NCBI RefSeq assembly: GCF_019468565.1
Contig: NZ_CP080521.1
Span: 1,550,001 to 1,614,000, forward strand
DNA: 64,000 nucleotides
From: Pseudonocardia sp. DSM 110487
GTDB lineage: Bacteria; Actinomycetota; Actinomycetes; Mycobacteriales; Pseudonocardiaceae
Direction: 5' to 3'
Under the pieces are notes generated by a model that worked only from the letters and a program-made list of their open reading frames with translations, had not been told where the DNA came from and did not search any database. The position numbers and the translations under genes are program-made. This document shows positions 42,811 to 51,016 of the stretch, in pieces. Position 1 is the first letter of the stretch, and each line of letters begins with the position of its first letter.

Positions 42811-42831
42811 GCGAACTCCGGGGAACGTGCG

Positions 42832-42857
42832 GGCGGCGGCCCTACCGGGCCGCCGCC
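42832..42857. promoter_or_regulatory. Strong hairpin in leader of the CtpI-like gene
   Basis: GGCGGCGGCCC and GGGCCGCCGCC pair perfectly over 11 bp around a TACC loop. The hairpin lies between the upstream small-protein gene and the ATPase, 22 bases before the ATPase start. It has no T-run on the minus strand, so it may act as mRNA processing or attenuation structure rather than a terminator. Confidence 0.45.
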
Positions 42858-42874
42858 ACTGTCGAGCGCCTGAC

Positions 42875-43279
42875 CTACTCCTTGCCGGTCCTGTCCCCGT
42901 TCCCTGCCGGGCCTCGGGCCTCGGGCGTCTCTCCCGCGCGACCGACGGGCGTCGGGTCGGTCGCCCTTCGGCTCGCGAGCGCGCTGCCGACACCGATCGC
43001 GGCGGCCACCGGCCACTCGATCGCGCCGACGGCCGCCGTCACCGCCAACCCGCCGTAGAACAACACCGACGACCTCGACGGGAGCGCCGACCGCGCTCCC
43101 CGTGCCGCCGACCCCAGCTCGTCACGGCTGGGCACGTGCAGATCCGGCATCCGGAACTGGGCGGTGACGAACGGAAGGTTGAGGGTGGCCGTCCGCCCAC
43201 CCCCGGTCGCCTCCGCCCCGGTTGTCTCCGCGGTCCTCGTCAGCTCGCCGCCGCCGCTCCTCGCCCGTCCGGCCATCAT
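42875..43279 (-). CDS. Hypothetical protein with a central hydrophobic segment
   Basis: A 134-residue protein starting ATGATG. After a polar N-terminus it has RMPDLHVPSRDELGSAARGA, then a hydrophobic segment SSVLFYGGLAVTAAVGAIEW, and ends in a charged, proline-rich tail. One or two membrane helices are expected. It is 64 bp upstream of the CtpI-like ATPase in the same direction, so it is probably an accessory protein of that pump. Short proteins of this kind are found next to CtpI-type pumps, but I assign no function. Confidence 0.65.
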   Translation of the reverse strand: MMAGRARSGGGELTRTAETTGAEATGGGRTATLNLPFVTAQFRMPDLHVPSRDELGSAARGARSALPSRSSVLFYGGLAVTAAVGAIEWPVAAAIGVGSALASRRATDPTPVGRAGETPEARGPAGNGDRTGKE

Positions 43280-43428
43280 GACCTCGCTCTCGTCCCGACC
43301 CTGCAGCGCTCAGGCTCCCCAGGGTTAATGATCGGCAAACGCCGAACGTCGGGAAGATGGACGGAAATCGACCGGCGTGCACTCGCGGGCGGTCAGCGCG
43401 AGGAAGCCGCGCACGTCCGGGTCGCACG

Positions 43429-43971
43429 CTACTCGCCGAGGCGTCGGCGAACCCGGTCAGTGGTGAGCCGTTGCTGCACGCGGCCGAACGAGCCCGGCCT
43501 CGAGTAGGCGACCAGCAGGCTGCCGATGTCGCGCCGGACGACGACGGCCTCTCGCCACTGTCCGCGGATGTAGGCGAGCACCGCTTGTCCCGGCCGCACG
43601 TCCGTGCTGCGGGCGATCGGCTCCGTCCCCGCGGGCGGCTCGTCCAGGTCCGTGCCGTGGCGCGCGCGCTCCTCCGGCGCCGCCCCGGGTTCGACGACCG
43701 CGGGTTCGACGGTGTCGGGTTCGGTCGCCGGCTCGTCGGCGTGCAGGTGCTGGCCGAGACCGCTCACCTGTCCCGGCACGGCGACCGTCTCGCCCGCGAG
43801 CAGTAGTGCGAGCTCGTCGCCGCTGAACTCGACCTCGACCAGTATCCCGTCCGGCTCGTCCGCGACGAGGCGCGCGACGACCGCGCCGCCGCGGTCCTGC
43901 TCGACGGTGAGCGAGACCTGCAGGTCGCAGCTGGTCGGCGCCCCGCGGCCCATGTCACGTGTCGGTGACAT
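43429..43971 (-). CDS. Hypothetical protein with C-terminal Tudor/SH3-like segment
   Basis: A 180-residue soluble protein. Residues ~15-70 form beta-rich VSLTVEQDRGGAVVARLVAD and VEFSGDELALLLAG stretches. A low-complexity acidic linker (EPATEPDTVEPAVVEPG) follows. The end, GQAVLAYIRGQWREAVVVRR, looks like a small SH3/Tudor-like barrel as in many actinobacterial proteins. ATG 43971 and ATG 43953 are both possible; both fall inside a perfect inverted repeat and neither has a ribosome site. Function unknown; its neighbours give no hint. Confidence 0.6.
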   Translation of the reverse strand: MSPTRDMGRGAPTSCDLQVSLTVEQDRGGAVVARLVADEPDGILVEVEFSGDELALLLAGETVAVPGQVSGLGQHLHADEPATEPDTVEPAVVEPGAAPEERARHGTDLDEPPAGTEPIARSTDVRPGQAVLAYIRGQWREAVVVRRDIGSLLVAYSRPGSFGRVQQRLTTDRVRRRLGE

Positions 43972-43977
43972 GGGCCG
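43946..43977. promoter_or_regulatory. Perfect 13-bp inverted repeat covering the start codons of the gene at 43429-43971
   Basis: CGGCCCATGTCAC at 43946-43958 and GTGACATGGGCCG at 43965-43977 are exact complements around a six-base loop. On the minus strand both candidate ATG codons lie within the two arms. Such a hairpin would hide the start in mRNA, or the sequence could be a DNA operator for the divergent genes at 43971 and 44106. Sequence fact; role inferred. Confidence 0.55.
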
Positions 43978-44105
43978 ACGGTACGGGCAGCGGGGCCTCT
44001 TCGCGTCGATCTTCCCCGCGATCCGTCCGAACGGGTGCGATGAGGTTTCGGCGCCGCCCCGGTCTACTACCCAGCAAGCACACCCGACACGAAGGGATCA
44101 CCACG

Positions 44106-44708
44106 ATGGCGAAGGTCGTCTCGACACTGTTCATCTCGGCCGACGGCGTGGCCGAGATCGACCCGGATTGGCACTTCCCGTACTTCGACGACAACATGGG
44201 CCGCGCGGTCACCGAGGACTACGACACCGCCGACGTGCTGCTCATCGGCCGCGAGACCTACGACAGCTTCGCCGGCGCCTGGCCGGAGCGCGAGGCGGCA
44301 GGCGGGGAGGACGCGCCGTTCGCGAAGCGGCTCGGGGACACCCGCAAGATCGTCGTCTCGCGGCAGGCCCTCGAGTTCTCGTGGCGCAACTCGGAACTGA
44401 TCGAGGGCGATCTCGTCGAGGCCGTCGCCGCGCTCAAGGCCGACGAGGCGATCACGGGCATCCTCATCCCGGGCTCGATCTCCGTCGTGCAGCAGCTGCT
44501 CGCCGCCGGGCTGGTCGACGAGCTCCGCCTGCTGGTGCACCCGGTGGCGGCCCGCAAGGGCAGGCGGCTCTTCGACGACGGCGATGCGCCGTACCACCTG
44601 AAGGTGACGTTGACGGAGGCGTACCCGACCGGCGTGATCCGCGTGATCTACGTGCCGGCCGATGAGCCGACCAAGACGGGCTACGACGAGGTCAAGGGCC
44701 AGGTGTGA
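44106..44708 (+). CDS. Dihydrofolate reductase family protein (RibD_C fold)
   Basis: A 200-residue member of the YyaP/YwjB-like RibD_C group: VSTLFISADGVAEIDPDWHF at the N-terminus, TADVLLIGRETYDSFAGAWP, then GDTRKIVVSRQALEFSWRNS, GSISVVQQLLAAGLVDELRL and RRLFDDGDAPYHL. NADPH binding is expected; the natural substrate of this subfamily is unknown and it is not the housekeeping DHFR. AAGGGA precedes the ATG. It stands alone between divergent and downstream signalling genes. Confidence 0.9.
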   Translation: MAKVVSTLFISADGVAEIDPDWHFPYFDDNMGRAVTEDYDTADVLLIGRETYDSFAGAWPEREAAGGEDAPFAKRLGDTRKIVVSRQALEFSWRNSELIEGDLVEAVAALKADEAITGILIPGSISVVQQLLAAGLVDELRLLVHPVAARKGRRLFDDGDAPYHLKVTLTEAYPTGVIRVIYVPADEPTKTGYDEVKGQV

Positions 44709-44929
44709 GCCGGGTGTGATCTCGATCCGAGCCGGGCGGCGCGCCGCGCGTGCCGACCCGCGCGGCCACCACCAGCGGCGATACCCCAGCGTGTCGGCCA
44801 CGAGCGCGAGATCGACCGTGTTGTGCGGGGTCTGCCTCGGCGTGGACCCCTCGATGATCGGCGATGTGTCCGGTACCGAGACTGGCACGGACGCTCCCTG
44901 AACGCTCCGCATGCGGATAGTCTCCGTTC

Positions 44930-46168
44930 ATGGCGACGGGCGTTCACGCTCCGCGCGAGCGGCTGCGTCGCATCGAAGCGGTGACCGATACCACGCTCGG
45001 GCATCTCGGGGTCGAGGAGCTGCTGGCCGAGTTGCTCGATCGGGTGCGCGACCTCCTCGAGGTCGACACCGCGGCCGTGCTCCTGCTGGACCGGTCGGGG
45101 CAGTACCTCGTCGCCACGGCCGCCCGCGGCGTCGAGGAGGAGGTGCGCCAGGGCGTCCGGATCCCGCTCGGCAAGGGATTCGCCGGGCGGATCGCGGCGC
45201 TGAAGGCGCCGGTCATCCTCGAGAAGGTCGACCACTCGAACGTCCTCAACCCGATCCTGCGGGACAAGGGGATCCGCTCGCTCCTCGGCGTTCCGCTGAT
45301 GTCGAACGGCCAGGCGATCGGCGTCCTGCACGTCGGGAGCATGACCACACGGCGTTTCACGCCGGAGGAGACCGAGCTGCTCCAGCTCGCGGCCGATCGG
45401 GTGGCCCTCGCGGCCCAGACCAGGCAGATCATGGTGTCCCGGGCCGCTGCGGCCACGCTCCAGCGCAGCCTCCTGCCCGCGAAGCTGCCGGTCGTGCCGG
45501 GCCTCGAGTTCGCGTCCCGGTACGCGCCCGGCGGCGGCGGGGAGGTCGGGGGCGACTGGTACGACGTCTTCGACGTGCCATCGGGACACATCTACGTCGT
45601 CGTCGGCGACGTCGTCGGCCGCGGCATGGACGCCGCCGTCGCGATGGGCAGGCTCCGCACCGCCCTGCGCGCGCTCGCCCTCCAGACCCATGACCCCGCC
45701 GACCTGATCGCGCGCCTCGACGAGCACGTCCGGCACTTCGAGCGCGGGATCATGGCCACCGTGCTGTGCGCGGTGCTCTCGCCGTCCCACGACCGCCTCG
45801 TTGCGTCCAGTGCAGGCCACCCGCCACCCGTCTCGACCTCACCCGATGGGCCCGCCCAGGTGGTGGACGTACCACCCGACGTACCTCTCGGCGTCGACCC
45901 CTCGCGCCCGCGACGTGCCACTCCCGTCCCGCTGCCACCCGGCCGCGCCCTCTTCCTCTACACCGATGGCCTCATCGAACGGCGAGGGCATTCTCCCGAC
46001 GTCGGCATCGAGCGCCTGTGCGCGGCACTCTGCCCCGGGCCGGCCGACGCGATCTGCGGGAAGGTGATGTTCGAGCTGCTCGGCGCCCATCCGGCCGACG
46101 ACGACGTTGCCGTGCTCATGATGTCGCGGCTGCTCGTGGACGGCGCCGAAGTGCTGACGCGGCGCTGA
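44930..46168 (+). CDS. GAF domain PP2C-type serine/threonine phosphatase (RsbU/SpoIIE-like)
   Basis: A 412-residue signalling protein. Residues ~20-165 are a GAF sensor domain (LLEVDTAAVLLLDRSGQYLV, LLGVPLMSNGQAIGVLHVG). Residues ~180-400 are a PP2C_SIG phosphatase: TLQRSLLPAKLPVVPGLEFA, GGEVGGDWYDVF and VVGDVVGRGMDAAVAMGRLR carry the metal-binding aspartates, and LFLYTDGLIERRG the last ones. Such enzymes dephosphorylate anti-anti-sigma factors. No STAS or anti-sigma kinase gene is adjacent, so the partner is elsewhere. No ribosome site precedes the ATG, so translation may be leaderless. The next gene follows after 17 bases. Confidence 0.92.
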   Translation: MATGVHAPRERLRRIEAVTDTTLGHLGVEELLAELLDRVRDLLEVDTAAVLLLDRSGQYLVATAARGVEEEVRQGVRIPLGKGFAGRIAALKAPVILEKVDHSNVLNPILRDKGIRSLLGVPLMSNGQAIGVLHVGSMTTRRFTPEETELLQLAADRVALAAQTRQIMVSRAAAATLQRSLLPAKLPVVPGLEFASRYAPGGGGEVGGDWYDVFDVPSGHIYVVVGDVVGRGMDAAVAMGRLRTALRALALQTHDPADLIARLDEHVRHFERGIMATVLCAVLSPSHDRLVASSAGHPPPVSTSPDGPAQVVDVPPDVPLGVDPSRPRRATPVPLPPGRALFLYTDGLIERRGHSPDVGIERLCAALCPGPADAICGKVMFELLGAHPADDDVAVLMMSRLLVDGAEVLTRR

Positions 46169-46185
46169 GGACGGGAGCGGCTCTC

Positions 46186-46422
46186 GTGACGGTGGACGAG
46201 CTGGTCGTCGAGTTCGCACTGGTCCGCATCGACCACCCGGGCCTCGACCTGGAGGAGATCGCCGCGATGGTCGTCCGGCGGGTCGGGCCGGATCAGGCCC
46301 TCGAGTTCGCGGCGCGGAACCTCGCCACGCGGGACGAGCTGCGGGGCGGCGCCTTCGAGTCCGCTGTCGAGTACGTGCTGCGGACCGTGTTGATGCTGCG
46401 CGACGACGCCGACCCGGCGTGA
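46186..46422 (+). CDS. Small hypothetical protein, 78 aa
   Basis: GTG 46186 with GGGAG at good distance gives a 78-residue soluble, helical and acidic protein (VDELVVEFALVRIDHPGLDL, DQALEFAARNLATRDELRGG, ending LMLRDDADPA). It lies 17 bases after the GAF-PP2C phosphatase gene in the same direction, so the two probably form one transcript and it may be its target or modulator. No family recognised. Confidence 0.55.
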   Translation: MTVDELVVEFALVRIDHPGLDLEEIAAMVVRRVGPDQALEFAARNLATRDELRGGAFESAVEYVLRTVLMLRDDADPA

Positions 46423-46502
46423 ACTCAGCCGCGCTTCAGGAACGGCTCTGTACCGTCGGCGATCGCAGGGAACAAGACGTCGAGAGTGCTCCAGGAGGTT
46501 CG

Positions 46503-47408
46503 GTGGTCGTCCGTCGCCGGGCCGCAGTGTGCGCTGCCCTGCTGGTTCCCCTGCTCGCGGCCTGCAGCACGCAGGTGCCGGGCACGGCTGGTGAGGCGTG
46601 CGGTCCGTACGGCCCCCAGATCGGCACATCGCAGACCTGCCAGAACGACGCGGGACAACCGCCTCAGGCCGGGGAGAGCGGAGGCGGATTCGACTCCGAG
46701 GTGGGTCGTGTCGCCATGTCGGCCGACGGCAACCAGCACGACAACGACGACTGGGCGTCGGCCCCGATGGCGCTGGCGATCCTCGCGCACCGCAACCTGC
46801 AGGCCAACCTCGTGCACTACGACTACAACAACCACATCTGGGACTCCTCCGATGAGCACCTCGAGAACATGACCGAGAGCGTGCAGGAGGGTGGCAAGCG
46901 CTTCGGGTTCGACATGTCCCGGTTCTTCGACGACACCGATCCCGCGCAGCTGGCCGCAGGCACCGAGAACCTGGTGAAGGAGATCAACGCCTCCACGCCG
47001 GACGACCAGCTCTCGATCGTCCTCGCCGGCCCCATCGAGACGGTGTGGATGGCGCTCGACGCCGCCGACCCGGAGGCCCGCAAGAACGTCGAGTGCATCA
47101 CCCACGGTGAGGACAGCTTCAACCAGACCCACGCGAAGACCGACCACGACGGCCACGACTACGAGGACCTGGCCGACCTCGGCTGCGAGCGCGTCGAGCT
47201 CCCCGACCAGAACTCCGGGCTCGGGCCCACCGAGATGGACTTCTGGGACTTCCTGAAGGACAGCGGCGACCAGAACTGGGAATGGCTGTACTCCCGGCTC
47301 GACGAGGTCGGCAACGGGGACGTCTCCGACGCGGGCATGGTCTTCTACGCGATCACCGACGAGAAGGACGCCGACCGTTCCGACCTGAAGGACTACCTCC
47401 AGTCCTGA
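46503..47408 (+). CDS. Secreted lipoprotein with nucleoside-hydrolase-like motif
   Basis: A 301-residue lipoprotein: VVVRRRAAVCAALLVPLLAA then the lipidated Cys of the LAAC lipobox. The mature protein starts with a Gly/Gln-rich linker, then VAMSADGNQHDNDDWASAPM, AILAHRNLQANLVHYDYNNH and DDQLSIVLAGPIETVWMALD. The Asp-rich first strand and the ALxxAG-like layout recall nucleoside hydrolase-like proteins (DUF1593), where aspartates bind calcium, but I cannot confirm membership. GTG 46503 has AGGAGG four bases upstream. Convergent with the prolyl-tRNA synthetase gene. Possible role: extracellular glycoside or nucleoside hydrolysis. Confidence 0.7.
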   Translation: MVVRRRAAVCAALLVPLLAACSTQVPGTAGEACGPYGPQIGTSQTCQNDAGQPPQAGESGGGFDSEVGRVAMSADGNQHDNDDWASAPMALAILAHRNLQANLVHYDYNNHIWDSSDEHLENMTESVQEGGKRFGFDMSRFFDDTDPAQLAAGTENLVKEINASTPDDQLSIVLAGPIETVWMALDAADPEARKNVECITHGEDSFNQTHAKTDHDGHDYEDLADLGCERVELPDQNSGLGPTEMDFWDFLKDSGDQNWEWLYSRLDEVGNGDVSDAGMVFYAITDEKDADRSDLKDYLQS

Positions 47409-47432
47409 CCACCGCTACTCGACCTCCGGTGG
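47409..47432. terminator. Short hairpin between convergent genes
   Basis: CCACCG at 47409-47414 and CGGTGG at 47427-47432 can pair around a 12-base loop directly after the lipoprotein stop and 20 bases before the proS stop. The stem is short and has no T-run, so a terminator role is tentative. Confidence 0.3.
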
Positions 47433-47451
47433 GAAGCACTCGGCGCGTCCG

Positions 47452-48855
47452 TCAGTAAGCCCGGCCGATCAGCACCGTGTGCCGGGCCGGCATGCCGGTG
47501 ATCAGGCAGGTGGGTGCGGGCGGGTCTGCGTCGACGATGCAGCGGATCGTCGCGCTGGTGCGCTCGCCGAGCGCCTGTTCCGACTCCTCGGTGCCGGACC
47601 ATGCGGCGAGGAACAGCCCTCCGTCGCCGAGGCGCCGCGTGAACTCGTCGAAGTCGGTGACCGGGTGGGTGTGCTCCTCGCGGAATGTCCTCGACTGCGC
47701 GTACAGCACCTGCTGGATCTCGTCGAGCAGGGCGGTGGCCGCGCGCGCCGCGCCGTCGAACGGCACCTTGCTCTTGCTGCGGTCGTCGCGGCGGACCAGC
47801 GTGGCCTCACCCGCCGCGAGCTCGCGCGCGCCCAGCTCGATCCGGACGGGAACCCCCTTCAGCTCCCAGTCGACGGAGCGGCGGCCGAACGAGGTGTGGG
47901 TGCGGTCGTCGAGGTGCGCGCGGATGCCGGCGGCGCGCAGCTCGGCCGCGATGCGCCTGGCGGATTCGCCGTCCTCGGTCAGCTGCATGATCACCACCTG
48001 GTGCGGCGCGATCGCCGGGGGCAGGCGCAGCCCGTGGTCGTCACCGTGGACCATGATCGTCCCGCCGATCATCCTGGTGGACGTGCCCCACGAGGTGGTG
48101 GCGGCATGCCGGCGTTCCCCGCTCGCGTCCAGGTACTGGATGTCGAACGCTCGTGCGAAGTTGTGGCCGAGGTTGTGGCTGGTTCCCATCTGCAGCGCCT
48201 TGCCGTCGCGCATCAGCGCCTCGCAGGTGAAGGTGTGGTCCGCGCCCGCGAACCGCTCGCCCGGCGACTTCTCGCCCACGACCACCGAGATCGCGAGGGT
48301 CTCCTCCATGAACCGCCGGTAGACCTCCAGCATGCGGCGGGTCTCCTCGACCGCGTCCTCGTAGGTGGCGTGGACGGTGTGGCCTTCCTGCCAGAGGAAC
48401 TCCGTCGTGCGCAGGAAGACCCGAGGGCGCAGCTCCCAGCGGACCACGTTGTTCCAGAGGTTGATCATCAACGGCAGGTCGCGGTGGGACTGCACCCACT
48501 TGGCGAAGTAGTGGTTGATGACCGTCTCGGAGGTGGGGCGTACCACAAGCGGTTCGGCAAGCTGCTCCCCGCCGCCGTGGGTGACCACGGCCAGCTCCGG
48601 GGAGAAGCCCTCGACGTGCTGCTTCTCCTTCTCCAGGAAGCTCATGGGGATGAACATCGGGAACGCGGCGTTCTGGGCCCCGGTCTCCTTGATCCGCCGG
48701 TCCATGTCGGCCTGCATGAGCTCCCAGATCGCGTACCCCCACGGTCGGATGACCATGGTCCCGCGCGCCGGACCGTTGTCGGCCAGTTCGGCGCGAGCAA
48801 CGATGTCCTGCTACCAGGCGGGGAAGTTCTCCGCCTGCGGGGTGAGTACGGCCAT
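47452..48855 (-). pseudogene. proS: Prolyl-tRNA synthetase (type 3) with in-frame amber codon at position 15
   Basis: Class II synthetase of the eukaryote/archaea-like ProRS group. From ATG 48855 the frame reads MAVLTPQAENFPAW, then TAG at 48813-48811, then QDIVARAELADNGPARGTMV and an intact remainder. In homologues that place is normally Tyr (AWYxD). Motif 2 (RPRVFLRTTEFLWQEGHT), motif 3 (GTSTRMIGGTIMVHGDDHGL) and the C-terminus ending GRAY are all present. A 434-residue product from ATG 48756 is open but lacks the first 33 residues. Bacteria normally have a longer type 1 ProS; this is probably a second copy. Nonsense mutation, sequence error or restart at 48756 are the options. Confidence 0.75.
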
Positions 48856-49063
48856 TGCCACGGTGGAGACGGTAGCCGCGCGCGCAAACAGTTAACCGGG
48901 GAGAAGGCCTAGCGGCGTGGGGATGGGCCCGCGTAACGACGTTCGAGCGTCGCGCGACAGAGGGGCGGATCGTGAGACGTCTTGGTCAAGCCGTCGATGT
49001 CGTCCGTCGGCATACCGAGCTTCCCGCGGTGTCGCATTGGGCTCGTTCGGAGAGGGGACTCGG

Positions 49064-49789
49064 GTGCGTGCATCGCGGTTCTGGAGCGTAATAGCGCTGC
49101 TGTTGTTGGGTTTGGTGGCAGCGTGCGATCCGGTTGGAGGCAGTGGCGCGTCGCCGGCTGGAGGCGGTGGCGAGCCGTCGGCGAGCACTGGCGGACCAGC
49201 AGGGGATACCAAGGCTGACACGGGATGTGATCGGGCTGCCGGCAAGGCGGGGCGCTTGCTGCCTGATGAGGAGTCGATAGGGGAGTTTTTGGAGCCGATC
49301 GTCCGGGTGGACGAGAATCCGTGCATTCCGCTGGCAGATCTCGCCGATGCCGTGCTCACGTTCGTCCCGGCCGGGGAGGACCCGCAGAGTGGGCAGAGCG
49401 TCTCCCGCGCGCAGAAGGCGCAGTTCAAGTCGGGCCTCAGCGATCTCGCCGGTCGGGTCATCAAGGCGAACGATGTCACGAAGTGCGGGTACGAGACCGA
49501 TCACCTGGCGATCGCGATCTACCAGCACGCCGACTACCCGTGGTCCGTCGGTGTGGCCGCGGTGGTCCGAGGCGACATCGATGCCGGAATAGACATCGCG
49601 GCCTGTTACATCAAGGGCCTCGTTCCAGTCGTTCCGCGGGACGCCCCCGCTCCCGGTCTGGCACCGGAAGGCCCACGTTTCGGCCTGTGCGGGAGCGTGA
49701 CCAGACCAACGGCGCGCGGTGAGGTGTACACCGTGCTCACGGCGGGCGACTCGGACCAGATGTGCGCCTTCCTGGAAGGCGCGGCGTAA
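49064..49789 (+). CDS. Hypothetical lipoprotein
   Basis: A 241-residue exported protein: VRASRFWSVIALLLLGLVAA and the lipidated Cys of VAAC, then a Gly/Ser/Pro linker of ~35 residues. The mature domain has several cysteines (GCDRAAGKAGRLL, ENPCIPLADLAD, TKCGYETDHLAIAIY, IAACYIKGLVPVV, FGLCGSV, MCAFLEGAA), suggesting disulfides. GTG 49064 follows GAGAGGGG; an upstream in-frame start would place the lipid signal internally. No known domain. It precedes the gene-free repeat region. Confidence 0.7.
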   Translation: MRASRFWSVIALLLLGLVAACDPVGGSGASPAGGGGEPSASTGGPAGDTKADTGCDRAAGKAGRLLPDEESIGEFLEPIVRVDENPCIPLADLADAVLTFVPAGEDPQSGQSVSRAQKAQFKSGLSDLAGRVIKANDVTKCGYETDHLAIAIYQHADYPWSVGVAAVVRGDIDAGIDIAACYIKGLVPVVPRDAPAPGLAPEGPRFGLCGSVTRPTARGEVYTVLTAGDSDQMCAFLEGAA

Positions 49790-50034
49790 GGAGGGCGCCC
49801 GGGCCCATCGGTGCCCTAGTCCTACAGTCGGATTTTGTGATCATGGGTGTTCGGGGCTGTTGCTGGGACCGTTCGGTGGTGGCCGCGTCCATGATCTGAA
49901 GTTTCGGGTGCTCATGGTCGTGGGGGCAGCCATGGACAACCGGTAGTTCGGATCTTGCCCGCCGAGATCGGGCGCCTGGCGGTAGGGGCGCGATCGTGTC
50001 GGTCCATCGGGTCGGTTTGGTCGAGTGCCTGTCG

Positions 50035-50688
50035 GTGGGCGCGCCGTTCCCGGCCCGGGTCGCCCGGCGCCCGCTTCGTGGTCCGGGCTTCGCGTGTGGT
50101 TCCGCCGGCTGCATCGACCCGGTCGCCTTGCGGGGGTGGCTGGGTTGGGTGCACTACCGTCCCCTGGGGTGGCGTGGGCGGCCGTCCCCGACGCGGGGGC
50201 ACGGCTGTTTCGAGGAGACCGTTGCTGCCGGGTGCCACGCGACTGGCTGTGGTCCCGACCCTCCACCCCCAGCCCTGCTCCTGGATGATCACGGCGCCAC
50301 CCCTCGGGGCAGGGCCCGCGCTCAGGTCGGTGATCAGCAGGAACGGGACACCCGGTGCAGGGGTGTCTCCCCGGTCGGAACACACCAGCTGCAGGGATGC
50401 AGCTCAGGTCCCGATTCCGCGGTTCACACCCCAGATTCCAGGTGTGGCCAGGGGCGACGACGGGAACACAGCCAGATGCGTGGCACCCAAACCGCGGCGG
50501 TCTCGTCCCGGACGGGCGTGCCCCGCGTCGGGGACGGCCGCCCGAGCAACCACATGATTCGGTAGAGCACCCAACCCAGCCACCCCGGCAAGGCGACGGG
50601 GTCGAGGTGAACCGGATCGCTACGCCGGCAGCCCTCGGCTGGTGGGTGAGGCCCGGGGGCTACCCGGTGCCGGGAACGGCGCGCCCAC
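50035..50688. repeat. Long inverted repeat, arms ~225 bp, in a 1.2-kb gene-free region
   Basis: Between the lipoprotein end (49789) and kynU (51017) no credible gene is seen. The arms 50035-50258 and 50458-50688 are imperfect inverted copies around a ~200-base centre. The best-matching cores are 50121-50152 with 50570-50602 and 50177-50198 with 50521-50544, nearly identical over 22-32 bases. Frames on both arms translate to similar low-complexity Arg/Gly/Pro strings, which only reflects the repeat. 49830-49960 is a separate GATCAT-containing stretch. The element could be two opposed copies of a dispersed intergenic repeat. Confidence 0.65.
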
Positions 50689-50708
50689 GAAAGCGTCCGG
50701 CACCCCGG

Positions 50709-50745
50709 CCGCACCCCCGGGGGGTGCGTTCCGCGGAACGCACCG
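50709..50745. promoter_or_regulatory. Alternative hairpins including a 22-bp perfect palindrome
   Basis: GCACCCC/GGGGTGC can pair at 50711-50727, while GGTGCGTTCCG and CGGAACGCACC form a perfect 22-bp palindrome at 50723-50744. The GGTGC block is shared, so the two structures exclude each other, a layout seen in attenuators. It lies in the gene-free region beside the long inverted repeat, about 270 bases past the kynU end on the minus strand. It may simply be part of a terminator cluster. Confidence 0.4.
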
Positions 50746-51016
50746 CGAGGTCAAACGATGATCAGCGGCTTGGCGCGAAACCCGACGCTCCGCGTCAGGA
50801 AAGGCGCCGGCTGATGATCACAGGCGCCCGACCGGCCCGACCCCGGGTTCTGTGGAGCCCGGCGCGCTCGTTCTCGGCTGGTGCGCCCGGTCGACGGGGT
50901 GTCTGACCTGCGACGGGCTGCGTCGGCCGACACGGGTTGCGTCGGCAGCTCCGCCGTGCCGAGATGCGGCCCGAGCCCTGCGATCAGAGGAATGATCACG
51001 AAGTCCGGCTGCAGTA

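Noticed and set aside
49955..50565. Several 150-200 codon frames on both strands in the gene-free region
   Set aside because: They translate the two arms of the same inverted repeat into similar Arg/Pro/Gly strings and lack ribosome sites and motifs.
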